A stretch of 64,000 bases of DNA from Clostridium caldaquaticum (GTDB taxonomy: Bacteria > Bacillota > Clostridia > Clostridiales > Clostridiaceae): contig NZ_JAMSKT010000007.1 in assembly GCF_023806125.1 (NCBI RefSeq), positions 80,118 through 144,117 on the forward strand, given 5' to 3'. A model generated the notes under the pieces. That model was not told the origin of the DNA and did no database searches. It saw only the letters and a list, made by a program, of their open reading frames with translations. Both the position numbers and the translations under genes were made by a program. This document shows, piece after piece, positions 1 through 10,520 of the stretch (position 1 is the first letter of the stretch; every line of letters begins with the position of its first letter).

Positions 1-1
1 A

Positions 2-1162
2 CCTATAGTTATAGAAGGAATGAAAAATAATATAAAAAATTATATTGTTCCTAATAATAATGCTAAAGAATGTTCAATTGTTAAAAATTCAAGTATTTAT
101 TCTTTTAATGATTTAAAACAAGTAACAGCTTTTCTTGAAAATAAAGATATGTTACCTTTTATTCCAACTATGGATGAAAGTGATATAAGTGCGAATTCTT
201 TTAATTATGATTTTGAAGATGTTGTAGGACAAGAAAGTGCTAAAAGAGCCATTGAGATTGCAGCTGCAGGAGGGCATAACATTATATTATTTGGACCTCC
301 AGGTTCTGGCAAAAGCATGATTGCATATAGAGTACCTAGTATTCTTCCTAAACTAAGTTATGATGAAGCTCTTGAGGTTACTAAGGTTTATAGTGTTACA
401 GGAAATTTAAAAGAAGAAGGTTTGATAAAACACAGACCTTTTAGAAGTCCACATCATACAAGTTCAAATGTAGCATTGGTTGGAGGTGGGCGAAACCTAA
501 TTCCAGGAGAAATATCATTAGCTCATAATGGAGTACTTTTTCTGGATGAATTATTAGAGTTTAAAAAGAGCGTATTAGAAGTATTAAGACAACCTTTAGA
601 AGATAAAGTAATACGTATTTCTAGAGCTACGGGCTGCACAAGTTACCCTGCTAATTTTATGTTAGTTGGAGCATTAAATCCCTGTCCTTGCGGATATTAC
701 GGTAGCGATATAAAACAATGCACCTGTTCTGATTATGAAAGGAAAAGGTACATCAGTAAGCTTTCAGGGCCATTGTTAGATCGAATAGATCTTTTTGTAT
801 TTGTTGCTTCATTGAAATATAAGGATATTAAAGGAAAAAAAAGGGGTGAGTCCTCTACAGTTATAAGAAAAAGAGTAGAACTGGCTAGACAAATTCAAAA
901 AGATAGATTTAGCAAAGAAAATATATATTGTAATGCTCAAATGAATCAAAAGCTAATTAATGAATACTGTCAGCTTAGTGAAAACAGTGGTAAATTACTT
1001 GAAAAAATATATGAAAAATATCATTTGAGTAATAGAGCTTATAGTAGAATACTTAAGCTTTCAAGAACTATTGCTGACTTAAATTGTAGAGAGCAAATCG
1101 ATGAAAAAGATGTAATAGAAGCAATTCAATACAGAAAATTTTTAGGTGAAAATATAATTTAG
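2..1162 (+). CDS. comM: ComM/YifB-family Mg-chelatase-like AAA+ ATPase (5' partial)
   Basis: This is the C-terminal three quarters of a YifB/ComM AAA+ ATPase. The frame is open to the window edge, and the first visible residues continue the N-terminal Lon-like domain, so the ATG at 20 is not the true start. The family is about 500 residues; about 386 are visible. Walker A GPPGSGKS lies near visible residue 100, followed by a Mg-chelatase block with FRSPHHTSS, Walker B GVLFLDELLEF, a Cys-rich NPCPCGYYG segment, and the C-terminal Mg_chelatase_C domain. In Haemophilus and Vibrio, ComM is a branch-migration helicase used in transformation; the role in clostridia is inferred. It sits 19 bp upstream of dprA, which fits a DNA-processing pair. 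Confidence 0.93.
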   Translation, partial: PIVIEGMKNNIKNYIVPNNNAKECSIVKNSSIYSFNDLKQVTAFLENKDMLPFIPTMDESDISANSFNYDFEDVVGQESAKRAIEIAAAGGHNIILFGPPGSGKSMIAYRVPSILPKLSYDEALEVTKVYSVTGNLKEEGLIKHRPFRSPHHTSSNVALVGGGRNLIPGEISLAHNGVLFLDELLEFKKSVLEVLRQPLEDKVIRISRATGCTSYPANFMLVGALNPCPCGYYGSDIKQCTCSDYERKRYISKLSGPLLDRIDLFVFVASLKYKDIKGKKRGESSTVIRKRVELARQIQKDRFSKENIYCNAQMNQKLINEYCQLSENSGKLLEKIYEKYHLSNRAYSRILKLSRTIADLNCREQIDEKDVIEAIQYRKFLGENII

Positions 1163-1181
1163 CTGTATATTAGGAGATAAA

Positions 1182-2252
1182 ATGATAGAATATAATATCT
1201 GGTTTTCAACTGTAAACTTATCACATAAAATTAAGTTAGATTTATTAAAAAAGTATGGTACTACAGAAAATATATGGATTTGTTGTAATGAAGGTCAAAT
1301 ACTAGATAGTAAATTATCAATGCACTTAAAAAATAGTTGGGATAGATTAAAAATCAATGAAATAAAAAAAATTATTAAAGAAAACAATATTAATTTAATA
1401 CTTTATAATGAAGACTTGTATCCTCAAAAATTAAAAGTATATGAAGATGCTCCTTCTATTTTATTTTATAAAGGACATTTAAATAAGTTAAATGAAGAAT
1501 ATTCCGTATCAATAGTAGGTTCAAGAAACTGCACTAGCTATGGTATAAATGTTACTAAAATTATTTCTACAGAACTTTCCAAAAATAACGTAAATGTAAT
1601 TAGTGGTTTAGCAAAAGGAATTGATTCTTGTGCTCATGTAGCATGTATAGATAATAATGGTTTTACATGTGGCGTTATCGGGTGTGGAATTGACATCATT
1701 TATCCAAAAGAAAATAAATCACTATATGATAAAATAATTTATTCCGGATGCATCATATCAGAATTCCCCCCAGGGACTCAGCCGCTTCCGCAAAATTTTC
1801 CAATAAGAAATAGAATTATAAGCGGACTTAGTGATATTGTAATAGTAGTAGAGGCTGGAATGAAAAGCGGTTCTTTAATAACTGCTGGATTAGCACTACA
1901 GCAGGGGAAAGATGTAATGGCAGTCCCTGGTTCCATTTTCTCAAATCAAAGTAAAGGATGTAATAAACTAATAAATGATGGTGCTTATCCTGTAACCTGT
2001 ATTGAAGATATATTTAGACTAATTAATTTAAAATATTCTAAAAGTATTAAAGTTAAACCTAAATTTTCAAGTACACTTGAAAAAAAGATTTATTGCATAT
2101 TAAATGAGAATCCAATACATATAGATGACATACTTAGGAGTACTAATATTGACATAAATCATCTATATGAGGTATTATTTGAGTTGCAGTTAAAAGACGA
2201 AATAATATGTTTAGCTGGTAATTACTATGTAAGAAATAAAAAAACTATATAG
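1182..2252 (+). CDS. dprA: DNA-processing protein DprA
   Basis: DprA loads RecA onto incoming single-stranded DNA during transformation. The protein is 356 aa, normal for the family. It has a short N-terminal helical region, then a Rossmann-like DprA domain with GSRNCTSYG at about residue 113, SGLAKGIDSCAH near 144, GCGIDIIYPKEN, and the long signature containing EFPPGTQPLPQNFPIRNRII. A C-terminal winged-helix segment occupies about residues 300-356. The ATG is preceded by AGGAG at 1172-1176. It follows comM and precedes topA, the usual clostridial and bacillar order. Competence in this organism is not shown; DprA is widespread in species not known to be transformable. Confidence 0.96.
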   Translation: MIEYNIWFSTVNLSHKIKLDLLKKYGTTENIWICCNEGQILDSKLSMHLKNSWDRLKINEIKKIIKENNINLILYNEDLYPQKLKVYEDAPSILFYKGHLNKLNEEYSVSIVGSRNCTSYGINVTKIISTELSKNNVNVISGLAKGIDSCAHVACIDNNGFTCGVIGCGIDIIYPKENKSLYDKIIYSGCIISEFPPGTQPLPQNFPIRNRIISGLSDIVIVVEAGMKSGSLITAGLALQQGKDVMAVPGSIFSNQSKGCNKLINDGAYPVTCIEDIFRLINLKYSKSIKVKPKFSSTLEKKIYCILNENPIHIDDILRSTNIDINHLYEVLFELQLKDEIICLAGNYYVRNKKTI

Positions 2253-2388
2253 AATTTATTTTATTAAATGAAAACGTAAAGTATATTATAAAATAAATAA
2301 CAAATAATTAAAATGAATATCAAATTTATTACAAGGGGGTGACACTCTGGTTTATATACTTATTAAGTAAAATAAACTAGGGGGATTT

Positions 2389-4473
2389 ATGGGTCAAAGA
2401 TTAGTTATTGTTGAATCACCTGCAAAAGCTAAAACTATTGGAAAATATTTAGGTAAAAATTATATAGTTGAAGCTTCTATGGGGCATGTTCGAGATTTGC
2501 CCAAGAGTCAATTAGGTGTAGATATAGAAAAGGATTATAATCCAAAATATATAACAATTAGAGGAAAAGGAGAATTATTAGAAAAACTTAAAAAGGTTGC
2601 TAAAAAAAGTGAGAAAATCTATTTAGCAACTGACCCTGATAGAGAGGGAGAGGCAATTTCTTGGCATTTAGCTCAGGTTCTAAATATTGATAAAGATGAA
2701 AAATGTAGAATTGAATTTAATGAAATTACAAAAAATGCTGTAAAAAATGCTATAAAGGCTCCTAGAGCAATTAATTCTAGTTTAGTTGATGCCCAACAAG
2801 CTAGGAGAGTTTTGGATAGACTAGTAGGTTATGAAATAAGTCCAGTACTATGGAAAAAGGTAAAATGGGGTTTAAGTGCTGGAAGAGTTCAGTCTGTTGC
2901 TTTAAAAATGATTTGTGATAGAGAAAAAGAAATAACTGAATTTGTATCTAAAGAATATTGGTCAATTCAATGTAAACTTTATAAAAGCAGTGATAAAAAA
3001 AGTTTTACAGTAAGATTGGTATCTAGAGATAACCATAAGATTGAAATAAATACAGAGGAAGAATGTAAAAAAATTATAGCTGAGCTAGAACAAGGGGAAT
3101 TTAATGTTATTAAAATTAAAAGATCTAACAAAAATAAAAATCCATTACCTCCATTTACTACTAGTACTCTGCAGCAAGATGCGTATAGGAAATTAAACTT
3201 TGCTACCAGAAAAACTATGTCTATTGCACAGCAATTATACGAAGGTGTAGATGTTAGAGGACATGGTACATTAGGATTAATAACTTATATGAGAACAGAT
3301 TCTGTTAGAGTTTCAGAGGATGCTCAAAAATCAGCAAAAGATTTTATAATAAATACTTATGGTGATAAATATGCTCCAAGCACTCCTAGAATATTTAAGG
3401 GAAAGAAAAATATACAAGATGCTCATGAAGCTATAAGGCCAACATATATTGATTTAACTCCAGACTCAATTAAAGACAGTTTAAAAGATGAACAGTTTAA
3501 ATTATATACTTTAATTTGGAATAGGTTTATAGCTAGTCAGATGTCTTCGTGTATATTGGATACAATTTCTGTAGAAGTTGAAAATAAACCATATCAGCTT
3601 AGAGCTAATGGTTCTAATATAAAATTTGATGGTTTTATGAAATTGTATCAATATAACTTTGAAGAAGAAGAAGAAACCACTAATATTCCTGAGGTTAATG
3701 AAGGCGAAAGATTACTAAAAAAATCTATTGAAGGTAAACAACATTTTACTCAGCCACCTTCTAGATTTTCAGAAGCTACATTAGTAAAAACATTAGAAGA
3801 AAATGGAATAGGTCGTCCTAGTACATATGCTCCTATTATATCTACTTTATTAGATAGAAAATATATACAAAGAGATAAAAAAACAGTTATTCCAACAGAA
3901 TTAGGAATTATTGTAAATAGTATTGTTAGTGAGTACTTTAAAGAAATTGTAGATATTGAATTTACTGCCGAAATGGAAAATAAATTAGATAGTATTGAGG
4001 AAGGAAAAGCACGCTGGAATAATGTTGTAGATGAGTTTTTCAAACCTATTCAAAAGTCGGTAGAAATTGCTGAAAAAGAAATTTCAAAAATCACAATTGA
4101 GGATAAAGTAAGTGAAGAAATATGTGATAAATGTGGAAGAAATATGGTTATAAAGCGTGGAAGATTCGGAGATTTTCTTGCATGTCCTGGGTATCCTGAA
4201 TGTAAAAATACTAAACCAATTGTAGAACAATTAGATGTTGTATGTCCTAAATGTGGTGGAAATATACTTGTAAAAAAAAGTAAAAAAGGCAAGAAATTTT
4301 TCGGATGTAGTAACTATCCTAATTGTGATTTTGTAAGTTGGTATGAACCTATATTGGAAAAATGTCCAGCTTGTCAAGGACTTATGGTTAAAAAATATAC
4401 AAAAACTAAAGGCTTAACATATGAATGTACAAATGAAAATTGTAAAAACAAAATATATAAAAATGATAAGTAG
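2389..4473 (+). CDS. topA: DNA topoisomerase I
   Basis: Type IA topoisomerase that relaxes negative supercoils. The protein is 694 aa. The Toprim domain opens with VIVESPAKAKTIGKYLG and includes the DPDREGEAISWH acidic motif. The catalytic Tyr is residue 300 in GLITYMRTDSVR. The core is followed by three C-terminal four-Cys zinc fingers (CDKCG...CPGYPEC, CPKCG...CSNYPNC, CPACQ...CTNENC). The start follows a GGGGG ribosome site with a suitable gap. A 136-bp gap separates it from dprA, so it may have its own promoter, although I could not define one clearly. Confidence 0.98.
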   Translation: MGQRLVIVESPAKAKTIGKYLGKNYIVEASMGHVRDLPKSQLGVDIEKDYNPKYITIRGKGELLEKLKKVAKKSEKIYLATDPDREGEAISWHLAQVLNIDKDEKCRIEFNEITKNAVKNAIKAPRAINSSLVDAQQARRVLDRLVGYEISPVLWKKVKWGLSAGRVQSVALKMICDREKEITEFVSKEYWSIQCKLYKSSDKKSFTVRLVSRDNHKIEINTEEECKKIIAELEQGEFNVIKIKRSNKNKNPLPPFTTSTLQQDAYRKLNFATRKTMSIAQQLYEGVDVRGHGTLGLITYMRTDSVRVSEDAQKSAKDFIINTYGDKYAPSTPRIFKGKKNIQDAHEAIRPTYIDLTPDSIKDSLKDEQFKLYTLIWNRFIASQMSSCILDTISVEVENKPYQLRANGSNIKFDGFMKLYQYNFEEEEETTNIPEVNEGERLLKKSIEGKQHFTQPPSRFSEATLVKTLEENGIGRPSTYAPIISTLLDRKYIQRDKKTVIPTELGIIVNSIVSEYFKEIVDIEFTAEMENKLDSIEEGKARWNNVVDEFFKPIQKSVEIAEKEISKITIEDKVSEEICDKCGRNMVIKRGRFGDFLACPGYPECKNTKPIVEQLDVVCPKCGGNILVKKSKKGKKFFGCSNYPNCDFVSWYEPILEKCPACQGLMVKKYTKTKGLTYECTNENCKNKIYKNDK

Positions 4474-4511
4474 TAAATAGAAATTTTATGTCGAAATTAA
4501 TAAAAACATTG

Positions 4512-4540
4512 TTGAAATACAATTAATGTTATGATATTAT
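4512..4540 (+). promoter_or_regulatory. Predicted sigma-A promoter of codY
   Basis: TTGAAA (4512-4517) and TATTAT (4535-4540) are separated by exactly 17 nt. The site lies about 145 bp upstream of the codY start in a 211-bp gap after topA, so codY appears to be transcribed on its own with a long leader. Confidence 0.6.
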
Positions 4541-4684
4541 TATTAAGTAAAACTAAACAATTCTAAATTTTTAAAAAAGTCAAACTATAAGATTTAAAAC
4601 TTAGGTGTACTTCAGTTTTGTTAAAATTTGTTTTTATTAAAGGTTTGGTTCTATTAATATAGCAAAAGCTAAGGAGGAATATAA

Positions 4685-5461
4685 ATGTCATCTTTATTAA
4701 GTAAAACTCGAATGCTTAATAAAATATTACAGAAGTCAGGAACAGAGCCGGTTGTTTTTGATGATATTTGCAAATTATTAAGCGATGTTTTATCATGTAA
4801 TGTATATATAATTAGTAGAAAAGGTAAAATCCTTGGATATAATCTTTCATCAAATTTTGAATGTGAAGTTGTAAAAAATAAAATTATAAACGAAATGCGT
4901 TTTCCGGAAATTTACAATTCAAAGTTGCTAAATATACACGAAACACAGGCTAATTTAACAAATGATGGAATATGTGTTTTTGAAGAAGAAATGAATTGTG
5001 AAGTAGAAAATAAACTTTCAACTATTCTTCCTATTATGGGAAATAGAGAAAGATTAGGAACTCTTCTTTTAGCAAGATTTAATGAGAAATTTACAGATGA
5101 TGACTTAGTTATTGCTGAATATAGCGCCACAATAATAGGTATAGAAATTCTAAGATCTAAAAATGAGGAGATCGAAGAGGAAGCCAGAAAAAAAGCTGTT
5201 GTTCAGTTAGCAATAGGAACATTATCATATTCAGAACTAGAAGCTGTTGAACATATCTTTAATGAACTTGAAGGCAATGAAGGACTTTTGGTAGCTTCAA
5301 AAATTGCTGATAAAGTAGGAATAACAAGGTCAGTAATAGTAAATGCACTTAGAAAATTTGAAAGTGTTGGCGTTATAGAATCCAGATCACTAGGTATGAA
5401 AGGAACTCATATCAAAATATTAAATGATAAACTTTTAGATGAATTAAAAAAAATAAAGTAG
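4685..5461 (+). CDS. codY: GTP/branched-chain amino acid-sensing global repressor CodY
   Basis: CodY represses stationary-phase, amino-acid and (in pathogenic clostridia) toxin-related genes when isoleucine, leucine, valine and GTP are plentiful. The protein is 258 aa, essentially the Bacillus length. Residues 1 to about 155 form the GAF ligand-sensing domain, and the winged helix near residues 200-258 contains [20 protein letters not shown] and [15 protein letters not shown], which are strongly diagnostic. The ATG follows AAGGAGG. It lies between topA and rpsB rather than in the xerC-clpQ-clpY-codY operon of Bacillus. I saw no convincing CodY box in its own upstream region. Confidence 0.98.
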   Translation: MSSLLSKTRMLNKILQKSGTEPVVFDDICKLLSDVLSCNVYIISRKGKILGYNLSSNFECEVVKNKIINEMRFPEIYNSKLLNIHETQANLTNDGICVFEEEMNCEVENKLSTILPIMGNRERLGTLLLARFNEKFTDDDLVIAEYSATIIGIEILRSKNEEIEEEARKKAVVQLAIGTLSYSELEAVEHIFNELEGNEGLLVASKIADKVGITRSVIVNALRKFESVGVIESRSLGMKGTHIKILNDKLLDELKKIK

Positions 5462-5558
5462 CAATTTGTTAATATTTTATAAATATCATAATCGGTGTGA
5501 TTAAATACATTATATCTATGATATTTGAAAAAATTATTAAATAATTTCTAATTTATTG

Positions 5559-5587
5559 TTGAATAGCAAAAATCAATATGCTATACT
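5559..5587 (+). promoter_or_regulatory. Predicted sigma-A promoter of rpsB
   Basis: TTGAAT (5559-5564) and TATACT (5582-5587) have a 17-nt spacer. Transcription would begin near 5595, giving a leader of about 100 nt before rpsB that contains an obvious stem. Confidence 0.65.
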
Positions 5588-5608
5588 ACATAAGGAGAAA
5601 ATACACAC

Positions 5609-5690
5609 ATTATCTAACTTATAGGTTGGTGCTCTAACGGGGTAATTTATAAGTATGAAGATAATGGAGGTAAAAACCAAGGAGGTAAAA
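5609..5690 (+). promoter_or_regulatory. Structured rpsB 5' leader with duplicated Shine-Dalgarno
   Basis: ATTATCT (5609-5615) pairs with AGATAAT (5659-5665), and the adjacent ACTTATA (5617-5623) pairs with TATAAGT (5648-5654). These perfect nested arms close over a more G-rich loop (5624-5647). Downstream, GGAGGTAAAA occurs twice, at 5666-5675 and 5681-5690; the second is the proper ribosome site for rpsB. This looks like an autoregulatory leader for S2, but no known motif is claimed. Confidence 0.5.
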
Positions 5691-5692
5691 AT

Positions 5693-6394
5693 ATGTCAGT
5701 TATTTCAATGAAACAATTACTAGAAGCAGGTGTTCATTTTGGACATCAAACAAGAAGATGGAATCCAAAGATGGCTCCATACATTTTTACAGAAAGAAAT
5801 GGAATCTACATTATTGATTTACAAAAAACTGTTAAAAAAATTGAAGAAGCTTATGAATTTGTAAAGAGCGTATCTGCTGAAGGAAAGGATATTCTTTTTG
5901 TAGGTACTAAGAAACAAGCTCAAGAAGCTATTCAGGAAGAATCAGTTAGAAGCGGTATGCATTTCGTTAACAACAGATGGTTAGGTGGAATGCTTACAAA
6001 TTTTAGAACTATAAAGGCTAGAATAAGAAGATTAGAAGAGTTAAATGCAATGGAAGAAGATGGAACGTTTGATGTTCTTCCTAAGAAAGAAGTAATCAAG
6101 TTAAGAAATGAAAAAGAGAAACTTGAGAAAAATCTTGGTGGAATAAAGAATATGGAAAGCAATAATATTGGAGCTTTATTCGTTGTAGACCCAAGAAAAG
6201 AGAAAAATGCTATATCTGAAGCTAAGATTCTTGGAATACCTGTAGTTGCAATAGTAGATACTAACTGTGATCCAGATGAAGTTGATTATGTAATACCAGG
6301 AAATGATGATGCTATTAGAGCTGTTAAATTAATAACTGCTAAAATATCAGATGCTATAATTGAAGGAAGACAAGGTGAACAGTTAGCTGAATAG
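5693..6394 (+). CDS. rpsB: 30S ribosomal protein S2
   Basis: S2 is a late-assembling small-subunit protein that binds near S1. The protein is 233 aa and shows the family signatures [20 protein letters not shown] near the N terminus, [27 protein letters not shown], and the C-terminal [13 protein letters not shown]. The ATG at 5693 follows GGAGG. It heads the rpsB-tsf-pyrH-frr cluster. A hairpin with G-U pairs separates it from tsf. Confidence 0.99.
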   Translation: MSVISMKQLLEAGVHFGHQTRRWNPKMAPYIFTERNGIYIIDLQKTVKKIEEAYEFVKSVSAEGKDILFVGTKKQAQEAIQEESVRSGMHFVNNRWLGGMLTNFRTIKARIRRLEELNAMEEDGTFDVLPKKEVIKLRNEKEKLEKNLGGIKNMESNNIGALFVVDPRKEKNAISEAKILGIPVVAIVDTNCDPDEVDYVIPGNDDAIRAVKLITAKISDAIIEGRQGEQLAE

Positions 6395-6419
6395 TTCAGT
6401 TAATTAGATAAAAAAGATA

Positions 6420-6453
6420 AAAGGTAGGTGAAGAGTCCTTCATTTACCTTTTA
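6420..6453 (+). terminator. Weak hairpin between rpsB and tsf
   Basis: The arms 6420-6432 and 6439-6451 pair over 13 positions with two G-U pairs and a 6-nt loop, followed by a short T-rich stretch. It may attenuate rather than stop transcription, setting the S2 to EF-Ts ratio. Confidence 0.5.
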
Positions 6454-6482
6454 AATTAACTTTTTTACAGGAGGAATATGAT

Positions 6483-7403
6483 ATGATTACCGCACAAATG
6501 GTTAAAGAGTTAAGAGAAAGAACTGGCGCAGGAATGATGGAGTGCAAAAAAGCATTAAACGAATCTAACGGGGATTTAGAAAAGGCTATAGAAATTTTAA
6601 GAGAAAGAGGCTTAGCTGCTGCTGCTAAGAAAGCTGGAAGAATAGCAGCTGAAGGTTTAGTAGAAACATATATTAGTGAAGATAACAAATCTGGAGCTAT
6701 AGTTGAAGTTAATTGTGAAACAGATTTTGTTTCCGCTAATGAGGAGTTTTCTAAATTAAGTAAAAACATAGCTAAACAAGCAGCATCAACAACTGCAACA
6801 ACTGTTGATGAATTTATTGAGGAAAAGTACATAGCAGATTCAAATATAACAATTAAAGAAGCTGTTACCGCATTAATTGCTAAATTAGGCGAAAATATGG
6901 CAGTTAGAAGATTTCAAAAATTTTCAATTGATAAGGGTGTTGTACAAAACTATATTCATGGCGGTGGAAGAATTGGAGTTTTAGTTGAAGTAGCATGCGA
7001 AAAGGAAAGCGATGTTGTTTTAACTGTAGCTAAAGATTTAGCTATGCAAGTTGCTGCAGCTAATCCATTATTCTTAAATAGAGAACAGGTAGATTCCGAA
7101 ACTTTAGAAAAAGAAAGAGAAATATACAAAGTTCAAGCTATGAATGAAGGAAAACCAGAAAACATTGCAGAAAAGATGGTTCAAGGAAGAATACAAAAAT
7201 ATTATAAAGAAAATTGTCTTATTGAACAAGTTTGGATTAGAAATGCAGATTACACAATCACAAAGTATCTTCAAGAAAAATCTAAGGAAGTTGGCGCACC
7301 AATAACTGTTACAAGATTTGTAAGATTTGAAAAAGGCGAGGGAATTGAGAAGAAGGAAGAAAACTTTGCTGAAGAGGTTCGCAAACAAATGCAACAGGGA
7401 TAA
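6483..7403 (+). CDS. tsf: Translation elongation factor Ts
   Basis: EF-Ts is the guanine-nucleotide exchange factor for EF-Tu. The protein is 306 aa. An N-terminal UBA-like domain has [19 protein letters not shown], and the core signature [15 protein letters not shown] is present near residue 80. The ATG follows ACAGGAGG. The C terminus carries a charged tail (about residues 280-306) typical of clostridial versions. It is followed by a strong terminator. Confidence 0.99.
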   Translation: MITAQMVKELRERTGAGMMECKKALNESNGDLEKAIEILRERGLAAAAKKAGRIAAEGLVETYISEDNKSGAIVEVNCETDFVSANEEFSKLSKNIAKQAASTTATTVDEFIEEKYIADSNITIKEAVTALIAKLGENMAVRRFQKFSIDKGVVQNYIHGGGRIGVLVEVACEKESDVVLTVAKDLAMQVAAANPLFLNREQVDSETLEKEREIYKVQAMNEGKPENIAEKMVQGRIQKYYKENCLIEQVWIRNADYTITKYLQEKSKEVGAPITVTRFVRFEKGEGIEKKEENFAEEVRKQMQQG

Positions 7404-7409
7404 GAATGT

Positions 7410-7441
7410 AAAAAGAGGACACCTTGTGTTCTCTTTTTTTA
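7410..7441 (+). terminator. Intrinsic terminator after tsf
   Basis: Thirteen-bp arms (7410-7422 and 7426-7438, one G-U pair) with a 3-nt loop run directly into a T tract. This separates rpsB-tsf from pyrH-frr. Confidence 0.85.
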
Positions 7442-7475
7442 AAATAAGTCTTTTAATTTGGAAATTTGTTATTAA

Positions 7476-8222
<747 letters not shown>

Positions 8223-8254
8223 TGATAATAGGTAATAATACAGGAGGGAATTCT

Positions 8255-8812
8255 ATGATTAAAGACATTATTCATACTGCTGAAGACAAAATGAATAAAA
8301 CTATTGCAGTTTTAAAAAAAGAATTAGCTTCTATGAAAGCGGGTAGAGCTAATCCTACAATATTAGATAGGCTGGAAGTAGAATATTATGGAAGTATGCT
8401 GCCTATAAATCAAGTAGCAAATGTTTCTGCTCCAGAACCAAGACTAATATTGATACAGCCTTGGGAAAAGAGTTCTATAAAAAATATTGAAAAAGCTATA
8501 CTAAAATCAGATTTAGGACTTACTCCATCTAATGATGGTTCAGTTATTAGATTAATAATTCCAGAATTAACTGAGGAAACAAGAAAGAATCTAGTAAAGA
8601 ACGTAAAAAAAATAGGTGAAGAAAGTAAAGTGGCTGTTAGATCAATTAGAAGAGAAAGTAATGATAAAATTAAAGCGTTAAAGAAAAATAATGAAATATC
8701 TGAAGACGATCTTAAAAAAGCAGAAGATGATATACAAAAGAAAACTGACAACTATATAAAAGAAATAGACAAAATTATTGAAGTCAAAGAAAAAGAAATT
8801 ATGTCTGTTTAG
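8255..8812 (+). CDS. frr: Ribosome recycling factor
   Basis: RRF, with EF-G, splits post-termination ribosomes. From the ATG at 8255, which follows CAGGAGGG, the protein is 185 aa, exactly the family length. A longer in-frame start at 8222 lacks a good ribosome site and would add an atypical extension. Signatures include KAGRANPTILDRLEVEYYG, and a C-terminal helix rich in Lys and Glu. It ends before a perfect 15-bp terminator stem. Confidence 0.98.
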   Translation: MIKDIIHTAEDKMNKTIAVLKKELASMKAGRANPTILDRLEVEYYGSMLPINQVANVSAPEPRLILIQPWEKSSIKNIEKAILKSDLGLTPSNDGSVIRLIIPELTEETRKNLVKNVKKIGEESKVAVRSIRRESNDKIKALKKNNEISEDDLKKAEDDIQKKTDNYIKEIDKIIEVKEKEIMSV

Positions 8813-8820
8813 GTGGATTA

Positions 8821-8854
8821 TTAATAAAACCTGCATACGTGCAGGTTTTATTAA
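8821..8854 (+). terminator. Intrinsic terminator after frr
   Basis: Perfect 15-bp inverted arms, 8821-8835 and 8840-8854, close a 4-nt loop. The 3' arm contains a T-rich stretch. It marks the boundary between frr and uppS. Confidence 0.8.
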
Positions 8855-8901
8855 TAAATATATTAAAAACCAGATAATACATATGAATGGAGAGAATTCT
8901 C

Positions 8902-9666
8902 GTGTGGAAGCTTTTTAAATGGAATAGTAAAGATTCCTATAAAATATCTGATGAATTAGACATTGATAATTTGCCAAGGCATATTGCTATTATCATGGAC
9001 GGTAATGGCAGATGGGCAAAAGAGAAAAACCTTCCTAGAACAGCTGGACATAGAGCAGGTGTAGAAACGATAAGAGAAATAGTAAAAGAATGCAGTAAAC
9101 TCGGAATAAAATATCTTACTTTATATGCTTTTTCCACAGAAAATTGGAAAAGACCAATTGAAGAAGTTAATGCATTAATGAAATTATTAGTGGAATATTT
9201 AAGAGGTGAATTTGAAGAACTTAATTCTAATAATGTAATAATAAATTCTATAGGTGATACGTCAAAGCTTCCATTGGTTTGTCAGAAAGAGCTTAAGTAT
9301 GCTTATGATAAGACCAAGAATAATACAGGATTAGTTTTGAACTTGGCCCTTAACTACGGTGGTAGAGATGATATTGTAAATGCTTTTAAAAAACTTTACA
9401 AAGATTTAAAGTATGGGAAACTAAAAGAAGAAGATATTTCTGAAGATTTAGTATCAAGTTATCTATATACTGCTGGAATGCCTGATCCAGATATAATAAT
9501 TAGACCTAGTGGTGAACAAAGGTTAAGTAATTTTCTACTATGGCAATGTGCTTACTCCGAGTTTTGGATGTCTAATATAAAATGGCCTGATTTTAGAAAA
9601 GAGCATCTTCATCAAGCTATTTTAGATTATCAGAAACGTAATAGACGGTTTGGTGGAATAAAGTAG
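8902..9666 (+). CDS. uppS: Isoprenyl transferase (undecaprenyl diphosphate synthase)
   Basis: UppS makes undecaprenyl diphosphate, the lipid carrier precursor for cell-wall synthesis, by cis-condensation of IPP with FPP. I chose GTG at 8902, which gives 254 aa and lies 7 nt after GGAGAG; the in-frame ATG at 8887 overlaps that ribosome site. The catalytic motif IIMDGNGRWAK, GHRAGVETIREI, LTLYAFSTENWKRP and the C-terminal DPDIIIRPSGEQRLSNFLLW are all intact. It begins the uppS-cdsA-dxr-rseP-ispG series of lipid and isoprenoid genes. Confidence 0.97.
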   Translation: MWKLFKWNSKDSYKISDELDIDNLPRHIAIIMDGNGRWAKEKNLPRTAGHRAGVETIREIVKECSKLGIKYLTLYAFSTENWKRPIEEVNALMKLLVEYLRGEFEELNSNNVIINSIGDTSKLPLVCQKELKYAYDKTKNNTGLVLNLALNYGGRDDIVNAFKKLYKDLKYGKLKEEDISEDLVSSYLYTAGMPDPDIIIRPSGEQRLSNFLLWQCAYSEFWMSNIKWPDFRKEHLHQAILDYQKRNRRFGGIK

Positions 9667-9677
9667 GGGTGTTAATT

Positions 9678-10475
9678 ATGAATAAACGATATTTAGGTGC
9701 TGTGTTATTATCACCAATGTTAATATTTTTATTTATTGGTGGGGTGTATCTTAAGTATTTTACTTTAATTTTGTCCTTAATTGGAATGCACGAATTTTAT
9801 ACTACTGTAAAACAAAAGAATATTAACCCTTTGAAGTATATAGGTTATATGTTATGCATTATTTATTATATATTATTAAGTAATACAATAAAATTTGATA
9901 TTATCCTTCTACTTATAATAGCAGGAGTTTTTATAATGCTGTGTATACCTATAATTAATGTGAAATATAATTTTATTGACCTTTCTATTACTATATTTGG
10001 ATTTTTATATATAGGAGTTTTTTTTAGTTTTATTGTTTTGATAAATCAAAAATCATATGGTAATTATTTAATATGGCTAGTGTTTATATCTTCTTGGTTA
10101 TGTGATACAGCCGCATATTATGTTGGAAAATATTTAGGAATGAATAAATTATGTCCGAGAGTAAGTCCCAAAAAGACTATAGAGGGTTCTATTGGAGGTT
10201 TATTTGGTAGTATTATTGGATGCACATTATTTGGTATGATTATTACTAAATTGGGAGTGAATATACATTATTATAATTATATATTAATAGGAATATTATG
10301 TGGGATTTTTAGTCAATTTGGTGATTTAAGTGCATCTTCCATAAAAAGATATGTTAATGTTAAAGATTATAGCAACTTAATACCAGGACATGGTGGAATA
10401 TTAGATAGATTTGATAGCATACTTTTTACATCAGTTGTAGTATATTATTATATAACCTTTGTTATGGGAATTTAA
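9678..10475 (+). CDS. cdsA: Phosphatidate cytidylyltransferase
   Basis: CdsA makes CDP-diacylglycerol from phosphatidic acid and CTP at the membrane. The ATG at 9678 follows GGGGTG with a 6-nt gap; GTG at 9669 is an alternative. The protein of 265 aa is strongly hydrophobic with about seven to eight membrane segments. The signature region has SPKKTIEGSIGGL and the C-terminal LIPGHGGILDRFDS motif. It starts 11 bp after uppS. PgsA (32078-32623) uses its product. Confidence 0.96.
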   Translation: MNKRYLGAVLLSPMLIFLFIGGVYLKYFTLILSLIGMHEFYTTVKQKNINPLKYIGYMLCIIYYILLSNTIKFDIILLLIIAGVFIMLCIPIINVKYNFIDLSITIFGFLYIGVFFSFIVLINQKSYGNYLIWLVFISSWLCDTAAYYVGKYLGMNKLCPRVSPKKTIEGSIGGLFGSIIGCTLFGMIITKLGVNIHYYNYILIGILCGIFSQFGDLSASSIKRYVNVKDYSNLIPGHGGILDRFDSILFTSVVVYYYITFVMGI

Positions 10476-10520
10476 AATACATATAATAAATATAAAATTT
10501 TTAATAGTGTTTTAATAAAA

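Noticed and set aside
2334..2376. Possible leader peptide before topA after AAGGGGGTGAC
   Set aside because: Only a CTG codon is available at a suitable distance, and it opens a frame of seven codons.
3750..4292. Two minus-strand open frames inside topA
   Set aside because: They are antisense to a fully conserved enzyme, lack ribosome sites and have the low-complexity composition of reversed coding sequence.
4541..4684. CodY box in the codY leader
   Set aside because: AATTCTAAATTTTTAAAA departs too far from AATTTTCWGAAAATT.
4541..4700. Recurrent TTATTAAGTAAAA words near topA and codY
   Set aside because: Three scattered AT-rich matches, one inside codY, without symmetry or regular spacing; chance is sufficient in this composition.
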